Source: Atherix ibis | Lineage: Eukaryota > Arthropoda > Insecta > Diptera > Athericidae | Assembly: GCA_958298945.1 (NCBI GenBank) | Contig: OY282610.1 | Coordinates: forward strand, 25,444,233 to 25,508,232 | Length of the DNA stretch: 64,000 nucleotides | Direction of reading: 5' to 3' | Made by a program: the position numbers and the translations under genes | Part shown: piece by piece, positions 37,841 through 50,378 of the stretch | Layout of the letters: each line of letters opens with the position of its first letter | How positions within the stretch are numbered: position 1 is the stretch's first letter | Notes under the pieces: model-generated | What the model saw: the letters and a program-made list of their open reading frames with translations, nothing else | Told to the model about the DNA's origin: nothing | The model's database searches: none

Positions 37841-38480
37841 TTGACGTATCAATCGAGTCTCGTTACTAAAGAAAATTTTGCGCGAAAAATAGCTACGGCA
37901 GAGATTACAACTTTTTTTAGAAATTTTTTATAATTATTTTTGTGTTGTTTAATATTTCAAATAATTCATAATATAAAATGGCAAAAATAAATTCTAAATA
38001 ATTGAAATTTTGTTTTCTATTGTGGATTTTTAGAGCCTCATTTTTATAGCATTTTTGTTTATTGAGTATTAACCGAGCCTCCAAATAATTGAAATTTGGT
38101 TTTTTATTGTTGGTTTTCAGAGACCCATTTTTATTATATTTTTGTTGTTGGGTTTTTAAAGCCCCATTTTTATAGCATGTTTGTTTATTGGACGTATCAA
38201 CTGAGCGTCATTGTTAAAGAAAATATTGTGTAAAAAATAGCTACGGCGGAGATTACAATTTTTTAAAGAAATTTTAAAAAAATCATTTTTGTGTTATTTG
38301 ATATTTTATATACGTCATAATATAAAATGGTGAACATAAATTCTTAATAATTGAAATTCTGTTTTTTATTGTGGGTTTCTAGAGCCCCGTTTTTATAGCA
38401 TCTTCGTTTATTGGGTGTATCAACTGAGCCTCATTGTTAAAGACAATTTTTCAAGAAAAATACTTTTAAGGAGTTAAAAA
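37837..38480. repeat. tandem repeat with alternating long and short periods
   Basis: The motif TTTATTG-ACGTATCAACTGAG recurs at about 37837, 38057, 38184 and 38405, spaced about 220, 127 and 221 bp. Long units carry AATAGCTACGGCGGAGATTA and TAATATAAAATGGCAA. All carry TTTTTAGAGCCCCATTTTTA. This is a short array of about 347 bp composite units, AT-rich and non-coding. Confidence 0.8.
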
Positions 38481-38489
38481 TAATTGAAA

Positions 38490-39680
38490 TTTTTATAATA
38501 AACAATAATATCAGAAATTGAGAAAGACTGTGAAACTTACCGTCGGTTATGCTTGCAAAATGGTTTTGGATAAAAATGCTCGGAACAGAATAAAAATTTA
38601 TTATTTTAATAAATAAAAATAATTATATTTAAAACTAAATACGAATTAAATTGATACTTTAAAAAGAAAAACGTTTTTATCGTTTGAATAAATTTTTAAC
38701 AAATTTAAAAATGTATAAAATGGAATGGGATTCTTACAATTTAATAGTGTTAGTATTCCAGTATTCGTTTTTTAGGTGAAATCCTATATTGGGCTAAGGT
38801 GACTAAAAATGTTAGTACAATCACCCCTGGCCCCACTCTTTTCCAACCAATAACCAAATATATAGCAACGTTTCTGGTGGGTTCTATGCACTGTCAGTTC
38901 AGAGTGAATGGATAAAATTCTATGCCGTACAAATGTTTACACAAAAACTTTTGATACAAATTCAATTAAATAGACACGAGTCTAGTTAATTTAATATTAA
39001 ATTACAATTAAGCGAAACGGTTTGTTTTATTTTATGGACATTTTTCTTATTGAATTGCAGATAAGCTGACATTTGTACAAAATCTACAAGAACTGTGCTC
39101 GTGGAACAAGGGTTCGTTTTTGTATTATTCAGTCGAGAATATAAGCACATGTAAACATTTGAATTTGAATTTAAATTTGTGACATTGTTTTTTATTCTCT
39201 CTCTCTCCTTTCTGGCGAAAGACAATGTGTACGCCTATGTGTAGGCAATCGACTATAATTGAGGACGTATTTGACAAGAGGGCGTACACGTGTGTAGACA
39301 TTGCTCTGTTTAACTAACCGGATATGAAGAATCGAGTTAAGTTGAGTTGAGGGAATTTTCTATTTACCAGTGAACATTTGAATTCCATTGGATGGAAATT
39401 GTACCTTTTCCATTTTCTAATATTGTATTTATATCAGTTTGCATTGTTAATTAATTTGTTTTTTTTTTATTATTATTTTCTTTTTTCAAATAGAAAAATA
39501 AAAAGTTCTTCAAAAAAATTATTTTTTTCGTTTGTTTGTTGTTTGTGATTTCTAGTAAGAAAAATTGACAATTCCTAAACTTCCACGACAACCAAAAGGC
39601 ATTTTTTTGTAGGAGAAGTAAATGTCATAAATAAGAGAAAGGATATTGGATGGGAGCCTCAAGACTTTGTATTAAGAACT
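38490..39680. other. intronic DNA without a clear feature
   Basis: 38760-39360 is less AT-rich, and a CT tract lies near 39197. No open frame is supported. Confidence 0.4.
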
Positions 39681-39689
39681 AGCAGCAAA

Positions 39690-40680
39690 GTAATGAGGCT
39701 GATTTTGTTTATACTAGGTCGATTTTGTTTGGCCGCCATTTTGGTTTGGATGACATTTGTCTGTTGGCATTTGATACTTATGGAGAGTGGTCAATAGCAA
39801 TTTATTATAACGTATCTAACGCCATAACAATATGTTGAAATGATTAAAATATTTTATTTGAATATTTGTCAAATTGAGAATAAACGGAGAAAATTAGATG
39901 ACGTTTTTGGTGTTAATCATATGCCTAGCAAGTCAACCATTCAGCGTTTAATAAATAATTTTAAAAAATTGCATACAATGGGAGATAAAACGAAGACTGG
40001 GCGATAATTAAGCCAATGTACACCTGAAAAGATTGATGCAGTGTGGCAGAGTGTTGCTGAATGTCCGGGTACCTCTCATCGACGTCGTGCACAACAGCTG
40101 CAGGCAAACAACTATGCAAGGCAGCGAGACTGGAGCGTTCGAGTTTTATACCTCAACTGATACACTAAAGACGACTATACCCTCGTAGAGTAACTACTGT
40201 ATAGCGCGGTATTTGGGCCGGCGGCACCATTGGGTGATATTTCGTTGAGGATGCGGAAGGCAATGCTGTAGCAGTTACTGGTGACCGCTGTCGGGCCTAC
40301 AGAATATGTGGTTCCAACAAGATGGTGCCACATCACACACAACTCATGCTACAATTCAAATTTTGAGAGAAATTTTTCCCGCCCAAATAATGTCAAAAAG
40401 TAGTGATATCGACTGACCCTAAAGATCCCCTGTTTTGAACCCTTCCGCTGCCGTCGTATGGGGACACTTAAAGGAAAACGTGTACACTAACAAACCAATC
40501 ATAACCTCGATACTTAAGGACAATATTCGAAACGAAATTGCTGAACAATTGTAAATTGGAAGTCTGCGAAAATGTTATTAAAAATGTGCTTAAAAGAGCT
40601 TGCCATTGTGCCGCATCCAAAAGCGGGTATTTGACTAACATCATATACCATTCATAATGCTAAAGACTATGTAATCAATT
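39690..40680 (+). pseudogene. Tc1-like transposase pseudogene
   Basis: Plus-strand pieces of a nearly full-length IS630/Tc1-mariner transposase. An N-terminal helix-turn-helix segment (MPSKSTIQRLINNFKK, about 39925-39970) is followed by CTPEKIDAVWQSVAECPGT. Catalytic block WFQQDGATSHTTHATIQILRE is at about 40310-40370, and a shifted WGHLKENVYTNKPITS is near 40460-40510. Stops and shifts abound. The first catalytic Asp region is largely deleted. Confidence 0.8.
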
Positions 40681-40739
40681 AAACAAATATAAATTATAAA
40701 ATGATATTTGATTTAAAAGTAATTAAAAAAATTAACCTG

Positions 40740-42190
40740 TACAGCAAAGTACATAAGCCTCCCCGACGGAAGCGTTGTTTCCACTTTTTGTAGCAGTTCT
40801 AGAAAGCATCGACTGGAATTGCCTTCAGCTTCTCATTTACGCACCTTTGAATGTTATTGGCAGTACTAATATCGCGTCCTTTAAAAGGTTTTTCGATATT
40901 GTGGGATAAAAAAATTTCACATGAACTGAGATCAAGTGATTAAGTGGGCTGGAAAACCACAGGGAGTTGTCATAGTGGATCATCCAAGTATCTGCAATCT
41001 CCAATTTCATGTGAAGAATCCTTTTTCAAAGCTTTATATCGATAGTTTCTTTTCCAGTTTTTTGATGTCCTTTCTAGAGTATCTTGGTGATAAAAAAGTT
41101 TTTTTTGGGGAGAAAAACATATCTTACAAAAGGTGACTAGTGGCCAGGGGGAGTGCCAGAATTCCGTTTTTCTATAAAAAAAAAACCGTCAAAGGTCGGG
41201 TAACAGAGACTTTGTTATGTCTGAGTAAGGGTAAATCTTCGAAAGACGCTGTAGGGATACCGATAGTGTGTGGGATTTTTACCCTTTTTTTTAAATATGA
41301 CTCCCCATGGGAACATCGTCAGCTATTTCTTCATGAGGAGTGCACTGACATCAAGTCTATTATCCTATTTAGACTGCAAGCTGATCTTTTCTCATTCTTT
41401 ATTCCTAGCGGAAGTCCAATTTTCTCATTTGTTGTTCAAGGATTACGTTTTCCCTTTCGTTCCTTTCTCCGCTAAAACGTGGACTGTGGAAGCGGACATG
41501 TTTTGCATCCGCGATTGTAGGCATCAACGCCAACCATGACGAAATGAATCATATATAGTGATTGTAGGCATCAACGCCAACCATGACGAAATGAATCATA
41601 TATATCTCGTCCTTGTTTCATTTTTTTCAACATTATCGACGATATATTCTGGACCTTTTATCCGCCAAAACCTCGATTAGCAATAACACAGACACCGTCG
41701 TACGAGACAATACGGAATGCTTTCGATACTCAAAGTGGAAGATTCAATTTACCGACAAGAACACATTTTCTGAGCCTTTCAAGGATCACGCATAAGCTGC
41801 AGTTTTAATAGACAGTCTGCGTTTACAAGAGCCTTTATTTGGTCTACATTTTGAACAGTTACCGATATTGAGGATCTCCTTCAGCGGGGTTAGGCTTTTG
41901 CCGATTCTCGACCATCCAAAAATTTGTTATGCCATCGAAAAGTATTTTTTTTAGATAAGATACTTTTTACTAAGTCACTAAGCAAGTTCGGGGATTCACA
42001 AAGCTTAACACAAAATTTGAAGGCACATCATTGCATAATATTTCTCTGATTCATTTTTTGTGCTACGCTCTTTAGGGTAAAGTATAAGCCATGCGAAAGG
42101 AATGTTCATAGTGTTGCCATATTGCTTACTTTTCAGCCAGACTGTAAGCACGTGCCACTCACATAATCGACTTTTGCCTTTAAGAAAAAT
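40740..42190 (-). pseudogene. SETMAR-type mariner remnant
   Basis: The minus strand near 41870-42030 gives a transposase N-terminus in broken frames (FRWHNKFLDGRESAK, VDQIKALVNAD). Near 40750-40920 it gives the C-terminus (LKAIPVDAF, KKWKQRF, RRGGLCTLLYR). The distance fits one decayed 1.3-1.4 kb mariner. The centre (41140-41700) is unreadable as transposase and contains a 47 bp tandem duplication, so it may carry other DNA. The plus-strand open frames here show no known domain. Confidence 0.55.
41511..41604. repeat. 47 bp tandem duplication
   Basis: Two adjacent 47 bp units (41511-41557 and 41558-41604), starting GCGATTGTAGGCATCAACGC and GTGATTGTAGGCATCAACGC, with one mismatch. The near-identity implies recent duplication. 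Confidence 0.9.
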
Positions 42191-42199
42191 TGATTAATA

Positions 42200-43060
42200 A
42201 TTTCTTCCAAAATATGTTTTCTTTAAAAGTTTAATAAATTACACAATATTAAAAATGTTTTTTTCGTTGCAAAACTTAAAAAATAAATAAAAAATTTCAA
42301 ATTCATTAAATTTCTTTAATAAAAATGAGCAAATTAATAAGAACTTTACTCCTTTTATTTTATTGTTTTTTTTTTGTTTTTTTTTTGGATCATTTCAAAT
42401 GACTTTGGTTGAAATTTATCCCAAAAACCACCCCCAACAGCTACGATCATAAAATAATTATTTTTTTGGCGTTTAAATACTATTGATTTTTTTGTGTATA
42501 GTAATTAAAAATCAAACCTTAAAAATTAAGACGTTCTTTTTGTATAGTTTAAGAAATGTTTTAAAATAAAATTGTGTGAACAGCAACTTTTCTACAAAAA
42601 TAAATGGCGTGAAGGATATTTTTTCAGCCTATTTCCACCCACTTTTCTAATAATTCTTTTTATTAATTATACAGAATTTTTTTACAAAATTCATTTAAAA
42701 AAAGTCCTGGTTTTTAAAAAAAAATATGTTTTAATAAAAATAATTTTTTTAATGTTTAATTTTTCGATTATTTTTACTTTCGGTTTTTTTCTTAACCACT
42801 TTCATATAATAAACTTTTTTTATTTTTTTTTTAAATATGTCAAAATTTTTGTTGTTAAAAAAGATTCTTTTGAAAGTTTGATATTCACCCTTTCTTCATT
42901 CATGTTTAATTATTTTTTAAAATTCAGAGTCAAATGAGTAATGTTCTCATGATTGAAAAGGAAATTTCTTCACATTACTTCTCAACTTCTTTTATGATTT
43001 TAGTTGTTATTTTTTTATATGCTTTTTAAATTACTTAGTTAAGTAATCTGAATTTAATCA
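42200..43060. other. AT desert in intron
   Basis: A 121-codon open frame (42572-42937) is a Phe/Lys/Ile-rich product of AT composition and is not a gene. Confidence 0.55.
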
Positions 43061-43230
43061 GTCTAATCTGATTAAATTCTGTCCATTCATGCAAGTACCA
43101 TAAACCGTTTTTGTGTATGATAGCCGGTCCGAAAGACGAAATACCCTGAAGCGGGTATCAATTTGATGGCCCGCAGATAAGGACGAATATAAACTTTTGA
43201 ACGTTTCCAACTAAAGTAGATTAAAACTCA
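43060..43230. other. small balanced-composition island
   Basis: About 150 bp with normal base composition in an AT desert. It includes ACCCTGAAGCGGGTATCAAT and is of unknown origin. It may be a conserved non-coding element. Confidence 0.2.
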
Positions 43231-43939
43231 ATTAGATAATTAGAAAATGCAGATTTTGTAAATTTTCCAAATAAGAAACCAAACAGCTTTTATGAAAAAA
43301 TTTTAGAATTTTTTCATAAATACTTTTTTTGATTATTTCAGAAATTTCGATTGCGATTTTTCCAAAGTTTAAAAAGGATTTTTTTTTTGTTATTATTTTA
43401 TTGATTTTTTGTAGTAAAATTTAATAAAATTTCAAATTTACTATTTAGTCTTAGTTAATTATAAGAATATATTTTCTTCTAAAATAAATATTGTTAATTG
43501 GTAAGAATTACAGGATAATAATAATAGAACGATTTTTTGAAAGTGGAAGAAAATTCTCGGTTATTCGAAATTTTTGTGTTGCTATATAATAAATTTTTCT
43601 CTTCATTATTGTTTATGTAGAGAGAAAAAAAAATAATGGGAGAAGAGAGAAATATCAAGAATATTGTGTTAATAAAATATTTTTCAAAGACAAATACGCG
43701 TTATCCAATTTGGGACATTTGGGAAAGTTAAATTTAATAATATATATTTAAAATTTAGATTTTTATAAAATTTTTATCCAATTATATTAAATAAACTTTG
43801 GTATTATTTAAAAAAAAATTAACAAATTAATTGAAAATAAACACTAAAAAACTTACTGTAGAACTAGATCCTTATGAAGTTGTTTTTAATAGTATTTACG
43901 CAGACATGTTAGTTTTTAAATGGTCTAAAATTTAAATAT

Positions 43940-44200
43940 TATCTACTAAAATTAATAGATTTTTTTTAAAATAAAGTGTTAAATTACATAATCTTGGATG
44001 TCCAGAAATTATGCTTACTTTCCATGGAAGTTTATGTTGAAAAACACTTAGTTATCATACAGCCATAGTGCTCAGAATTCTTAATTTTCAAAGAAATACG
44101 AACTAATGGCAACTTTAGACAAAAATGCATATCACACAAACTTTTTGCAGATACAATGGCTTTTTTCAACAGTTTAGAGCCTTATATAAAAATTGGTTTC
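43940..44200 (-). pseudogene. Tc1-like transposase remnant (weak)
   Basis: Shares GCCATAGTGCTCAGAA and flanking sequence with the copy near 9.35 kb. Minus-strand traces of the C-terminal motif (KNNFIRI) lie near 43880-43900. Highly decayed. Confidence 0.4.
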
Positions 44201-44940
44201 ACTTAATACCTTTCATCGCTAAAAGAATTCTTTTTTGAATACTCAGCAATCAAAGTCTATTGTTCTAACATAAAATAATTTACAGTATTTTTTTATAATT
44301 TTCAATTTTAAAATAAATAATATAAAATGGCAAACTTGAAAAAAAAACAAATTTTATTTAAAATAATATTTATATTTAATAACTGATAACTAACAGAACT
44401 ATCCTTTTCAAAACTACAAAATGGATAATCCTTTTTAGTTGTTTAGGGAACAAAAATTATAAAGTTTAGAAAATTTTCTTCCAACTATTGCCAATTTTGG
44501 TAAATATAATTTTTTATAATACTCGTAGATTAAATTATTATTTTATAAAATAAAAATAATTAATATCCAAAACACACTATTTCGGATATTATTTTTTTTA
44601 GATTCTTTTATTTTGATCAATTTTTTTATAGGCAAGTCAATACTTTTTTCTTTCCTTTTGGAGTGTTTTCTAAATTTGCGAACTTTTCTTTTAATATTTA
44701 AAGAAAAAACCATTTTCTGATGATTTTTCTTATAACCTTTATTTATTTTTAATAATAAATTTTATCTTTAACTTTCTAGCTAAATTATCGAAATAATTTA
44801 ACGTGTACTGCTAGCCAGCATGAAAAAACCCTTTCGAATAAATAATTTTTCTGCCAAATCAAAATTTTTCCAAAATTCTCATAGATTAGGTAAAAAATGG
44901 CCAGTAATTTTTATTTTTTAATAATTAATATACTAATATG
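44200..44940. other. AT-rich intronic DNA
   Basis: Contains motifs TATAAAATGGCAA shared with the 38 kb tandem array. No gene. Confidence 0.4.
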
Positions 44941-45500
44941 AGTAAGTGATGCCGGAAATATTGAACTGAAATGATGGCAATTGTAGCGAAGCAAGGACAT
45001 TCAATTATGATGACACTTTGCCATGTTCACGCCTGCCTTTATTGATTTAATGCAATTCGAGTTTTGTGGGTATTATTTGTTGAGCAAATTAATGAAATAC
45101 TTGAAGAAGGATAATGTTATTTTGCCAGATCCTTGGGTAAGATATCATCGTGCACACATCATACAAACGTTACGGCACAGCACGTTACCACGGCCTTACT
45201 TATAAATGCGGGGTGCATATCTGATTAGATCGAAATCATTGAATTGCACCGAAACCAGCAATAAGCGAATGTTGAATATACCGGGTTGACATTATTATTT
45301 TCACCCCTAGAGGACCGACTATCCAAAATAATACAAGTAATATCTACCCTCGATTTAAGTAAGAGAAACAGCAACACGACAACGGCAACGGGCTATGACA
45401 TCAATCGACACAACAACAGCGGTAGGACCTAATGATATCAGGAGCCATCAACCGACAGCCATCCCCTCATACTTGTACAGTTAACTTTGAGTGTTTGATT
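44940..45500. promoter_or_regulatory. intronic balanced-composition island
   Basis: About 550 bp of near-balanced composition, 5 kb before exon 3 of the fuss-like gene, with an open frame of 60 codons that shows no domain. It is a candidate enhancer or non-coding exon on composition alone. Confidence 0.25.
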
Positions 45501-45509
45501 TGATTTGCT

Positions 45510-46120
45510 ATTAATTTGCGTTTGCTTCCGTGATCCGTGCAAGGACACCATATTTGGAAACATGTTGCACATATGCTACGATTGTTCGGCACCTTTTTTA
45601 AAAGCGAATAAATCGCAGTTAGTTTTGTGGTGGTGGTTTTTTTTTCACTCTGTCTTTGGGGTTTGTAATCACTTTTTTTTTTTTTTTTTTTGGAAAAAAA
45701 GGTAGAGTTTTCAAAATCTTTTTAATTATTTGGTTTTGTTAAAAAAAAATTATTTTTTATTTACTTTTCGAATATCTTTGCCATTTTTTTTTGTAAAAAA
45801 AAACAACGAATTTTTGAGAGGGTGAATTTTTCGTTAAAATTGAGTTTTAAAAAAAATAAAAATGAAAAAGTCACTAAGAAAAATAGTTAAGTTTTTATAT
45901 TAAAAATAAGAAAAGAATAAATAAAAATTTTTTGACTGACAAAATGGAAAGGGGGCAGGGGATGGTTTATGATTGTAAGATAAAGATTAGATAAAACAAT
46001 TTTTTTTTCACGTTGAGAAAAAGAAATTTTATAAATTAAGAACTTTTTAATTAACAAAAAATTAAATAAAAATTCCTCCAAATAATGTGATGTCCTTTTT
46101 ATTGCTATTTAACTAAAATA
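45510..46120. other. AT-rich intronic DNA
   Basis: Homopolymer-rich DNA, no gene. Confidence 0.5.
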
Positions 46121-46129
46121 ATGCTACAA

Positions 46130-46405
46130 GCTATTTTGTCTTTATTTTGTGCCTAAAAGTTCCCAGGATGCATAATTTCGATATTTTGTATACTATAAAT
46201 TTTGCTCAAAGATTGTGAAATTTTTCACTTTTTCTTATAAATTTGCATAAAAACTTATTTTGGAGATAAAAACTTGTAAACTTGTAAGCTTTCAAAAAAA
46301 AATAACGTCTTTTTAATGGTCGTCGAATTATAGCCTGAAATGTGTGAAAAAGTTATGAAAAATAACCTCAAAAAGGATCGGTGTTTTGCGAAAAGGTTTT
46401 TTTTT
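46130..46405 (+). pseudogene. Tc1-like transposase remnant
   Basis: Contains AAAAGTTCCCAGGATGCATA, the coding sequence for the KFPGRI block with one change. About 180 bp later comes a frame reading PEMCEKVMKNNLKKDRCF, the C-terminal motif. The segment between is deleted. Confidence 0.6.
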
Positions 46406-46409
46406 TGCA

Positions 46410-47950
46410 ATTATTTGAATATTTTTTTTTTTTAAATATATTATAAAAAATTCGAAATAAAAATATACTTTATTAAATTGTTCTTTCCAGAGTATAAATT
46501 AAATAAATCTTTTTATAAGTCACTGATAGGAATTGGGGAGAAAATTTAAATTTTATGCCTAATTTTATAACCTCAAAAAGAATTTTTTTTTGTTCATAAA
46601 AATATTGTATTTCAACTTGGAAAATGAATTTTAAAAAAAAAAATTGTACTAGGATTTTTATCAAAAACAAAAAAAAAATAACTGTAAATAGCAAGCTTAA
46701 AATTAAAAAAAATATATGTTTTTTCTCTTAAATAACACACTTGGCGATTATGAATTAGAAATTTTTACTTACACAAAACTTACAAACTGCGATTGGAAAG
46801 CGGATAATATTTTCCCATACAATTAAATCTACACGCAAAGGACACTTTTTTTTTGTTCCATTTACACTCTTCTCTTTTTACAAATATTTTCATGTTAGTA
46901 GGGGTGTCCATCAAATATTTATTATTATATTCATACATGCAGATAGGAGTGCTCTCTGCCATTGCACATAGTATCTATCCAGTTAGAAAAGGAAAGTTTT
47001 CGTTTAATTTTTTTTTGTTTCCATTCTATTTTCATTTTGATTATTATTATTATTGAGGCGAATTCTTTATTTTTTCAGAATTTTTTTTTTTTTTTTTGGA
47101 GTACACTCATTTTTTACCGGATATTTTAGTTCTGAAAACAAAAATAACCGCAATATGATTGATGAATTGTTTGCTTGTTTGCTTAAATAAAAGTTCATTC
47201 AGCTCAGGTTTAATATCAATCGGCTATTATCAATTTGGGGATGACTGGACGTTTGTTATACGGTTAGTGAGTGCCAATATAGTAAAGTGTATTCAATTCA
47301 CATTTTCCCAATTTAATTACATTTTATACAAGTATATATACCGGCTATCTTGTTCATGTATTATGCAAAATATGTTGTATTGGGCTTTGAAAATGTTCGT
47401 AGCCCCATTAAATGTAGGCTTACAACAACAACAAAAAAAAGAAGAAGAAGAAGAAAACTGTAATAAAAATTCAATTTAATTAATCGATAGTGTGGCGCAT
47501 TCATTCCTTTGATTATGAATTACTTAAAACTAAAAGCTTTTCAATTCATTTACTTACTTTGTTTGTAAATTGGTTAAAAAAAAAAATCACATGAAAATTA
47601 CACTGAAACAAAAAAATAAATTTCCATTTTAGACTAATTAAGGGGTTTTTCCTTGTTTTCTTTTTGGGTGTATGATATTTTTTTCCAAATTTAACGAAAC
47701 TGTTGCCATCTAAATTTTTTATTTTAATTTCCATAATTATTTTGAAATAAATATTAAATAAATATATCATAAATGACATAAAGAAATTTAGATAATATCG
47801 AAAATATTAATTAACTTAAAATAAACACTTTTGAATTGATGGTTTTTGTAGAAATTGTAAATAATGAAATTATGCCGAATTTTATTCTATACCGTCGGCA
47901 AAGGAATTTCAATAGGGGATTTTTTTTTATAAACAGAGTGGAACCAATTT
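46410..47950. other. AT-rich intronic DNA
   Basis: A less AT-rich patch lies at 47120-47430 and a GAA tract near 47440. Open frames are composition-driven. Confidence 0.45.
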
Positions 47951-47974
47951 TAAATGGAATCTTCTTATAAAGTT

Positions 47975-48250
47975 TAATTTATCTCGTCGTGTTCCACAAG
48001 AAAGTGTACTGGACCCAGTTCTCTGCAACATTTATGTTATACATGATATTGCGATCTATCTAAAAATCTTCTTTGAGTCTAGTAAATATTGCTAATATGC
48101 TTATGAAATTTTCCAAATCCCACAAGACTGGTTTACCAAGTGGAGAATAATAGTTGTGAACGACAGCAAAAGTGTCCACGTAACTTTTACTATCCACTGT
48201 AAACTCTGTCCTCCTATATAACTCAATGGAAGTGAAATTTTATAATTTAT
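47975..48250 (+). pseudogene. Jockey-type reverse transcriptase fragment
   Basis: Plus-strand reading gives RVPQESVLDPVLCNIYVIHD (the GVPQGSVLGP block with decay). After a deletion that removes the FADD catalytic region it gives WFTKWRIIVVNDSKSVHVTF and KLCPPI, the typical segment after the active site in Jockey-clade LINEs. Short and inactive, with no ends found. Confidence 0.8.
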
Positions 48251-48279
48251 TAGACTTTAATTTCTAGAACTGTTATTCG

Positions 48280-49280
48280 GCAAGTAAGATAATATCCTTT
48301 TAGGAGTTTTCGATCTGAGGGAATAAAAAAAATGCTGAGAGACTATAGCACCAAAACTCATTGATAAAAATGGCTGTGTAACAGGGGTCCTATCTAACGT
48401 AAAGATCCCTGTTTCTGAGCATATAAAAATGCTTCAATATTAAGAGGAAATATATCCGCACATGGGTTTCTACAGTTTTATTAGTTTTCGACTGCTTCTT
48501 GGCCCTCGAAAAAATGCTTATAATTCACCGAAAAACTTGTTTTCTTGATAAGAAATATTTCTTTTTAGGCATATGGTAACTTTTCGTAAGTGAAACTTGC
48601 TCAAGACATCTTTTTTCAAAATTTCACGTAATCCACAACAAAAACACGACTTCTCTTTAGGATCGTATATGGTTACTGGATGAGTTGAAACTTATACTGC
48701 ACTTCTTGAAAAGAACAGGGTTTAAGCTATATGTATAAAAATTTTGCCGTATTACTAGATCTTTCTCACTGATGACAGTCTCATTTCTGACATATCTCAT
48801 AAATGAACCTACGGACTAGAACTCTGCAGCTCAAAACACCTTTCCAACTGCTGCCGAACAGAATCCCTTCAGTCAAAAATATCTCGTAAAATTGTCAATG
48901 TTTGCTTTTATATTTATAATTTGGACATACACATAGATCATCCTTACAATTTTCATTCAACTAAATCCTTTCAGTGAAAAATCCATCAAATTATCGATTA
49001 TATTAATAATATTCCTTGAAGACCCTTATATTCCGAGATACGACTGCGTCTCGTTATAAAAAGTTTCGTTCACAAAACAACTTTTATTCTCGTTTTAAAA
49101 GATTTTATTTAAATAAACAATTTCCGATTAGTAAATTTATAAATTTTATTACCTCTAAAAAAAACTGATTAGGCACTCAAAAAATTTGTTATCATTGGTT
49201 TTTGTTCGACTTTGAACGGTTTACATTTACTGTCACTTTAATACCGAAAATGCTGTTGTAGGGTTTTTTGCTAAATTCTT
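48280..49280 (-). pseudogene. SETMAR-type mariner remnant
   Basis: The minus strand near 48480-48530 reads FFEGQEAVEN, the WHKRFKEGRE block of mariner N-termini. The sequence around 48660-48800 is homologous to 63220-63370, and CTCGTTATAAAAAGTTTC near 49050 matches the repeat units at 62.5-63.1 kb. It is therefore a decayed relative of the element at 61.98-63.4 kb. Confidence 0.5.
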
Positions 49281-49299
49281 CATCTCGCAGAGATAAGAA

Positions 49300-50370
49300 C
49301 TCTGTTCTAAGAGATAATTTACAAAATTGAAATAAAATTAAATTATTTTCAACTTTATTTATTAAAAATGAAGCATTATTTCCAATAACATTTATAAAGA
49401 AATATTACAGATCCATAATATTCCACGATAAACAAAATGAACTTTAGTGCAATTATTAAAAATGAAAGCGTACTTTTACAAAGAATATATTTATAATATA
49501 AATTATGATAAAATTTTATATATAAGTAAAATTTACCAAAATTATATTTAAGAAATGTAAACTTTTTGGTTTTAAAGACAAGCAATAATGAAAAGTAAGC
49601 TAGAGGATAAAGTTCTCCCTTCATTTGAATTATGATATGATAATACTTTTAATCGGATTGAAAGCCGAAAAATTGAATTCAATTTTACTACTTGTCTACT
49701 ATTTTTCAACAAATATTCTACAAATATTTGTGAATATTCTATGCAACTGTCCAATACTGTTGTATAGGAACGTTTATTCTAGTGGTGGATAGATAATAAT
49801 TGCCATGTTTGCACACCTTTATTTGGAATATTTAAACGCAAATATTTACTTTTTGGTTTTTGGCTCTTAACGTACACATTTTATAACATTCCATTATAAT
49901 TAATTATGAATACACTTTTACGCAAATAATACCTTTAATTGAATTCATTTATTAATAACGCTCTCATAAATAGTAATTATACACATTTATGGTTTTATTC
50001 TCATATTGAGTGGTTTTTGGTTTTTTAATTTTTTTTTAATTCAGTTGTGGTATTATTATTATTATTGATATTATTTTTTGTTGATTTTTTCGCATTTCTT
50101 TATAAAATTAAAATGAAATTTTATTTTAAGGATTTCATAAAGCCGAAAAAAGGATATAAGAAAAAAAAAACCTTTAATCTGATTTGAAGAAAAAAAAGAA
50201 TTTTTTTTTTGCTCGACCACATATAATTAATATATTATAACATGTTGAAAGGACTGTGTATGAATGAGTGTGTTGAAAGGAAGAAATTAGGAGAAATATT
50301 TCTGTTGTAATTTTTATATTTTGAACAGCAGCTGAAAATATTATTAAATTTTTTATTATATTCTTTTTAC
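49300..50370. other. AT-rich intronic DNA before exon 3
   Basis: No element recognised. A pyrimidine-rich tract precedes the acceptor at 50378. Confidence 0.5.
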
Positions 50371-50378
50371 TTGAGCAG

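Larger units (their letters stand above)
22257..50378 (+). other. predicted fuss-like intron 2, 28.1 kb
   Basis: Lies between a consensus donor (22257) and a pyrimidine-rich acceptor (AG at 50377-50378), both phase 0. It holds a minisatellite, many transposon remnants and several less AT-rich islands. Additional small exons inside cannot be excluded. Confidence 0.5.

Noticed and set aside
41140..41539. Two overlapping plus-strand frames as host genes
   Set aside because: No domain recognised, overlapping and low quality, and flanked by mariner relic on the minus strand. Left as part of an old repeat.
42572..42937. 121-codon plus-strand frame
   Set aside because: Composition-driven Phe/Lys/Ile product of an AT desert with no domain.
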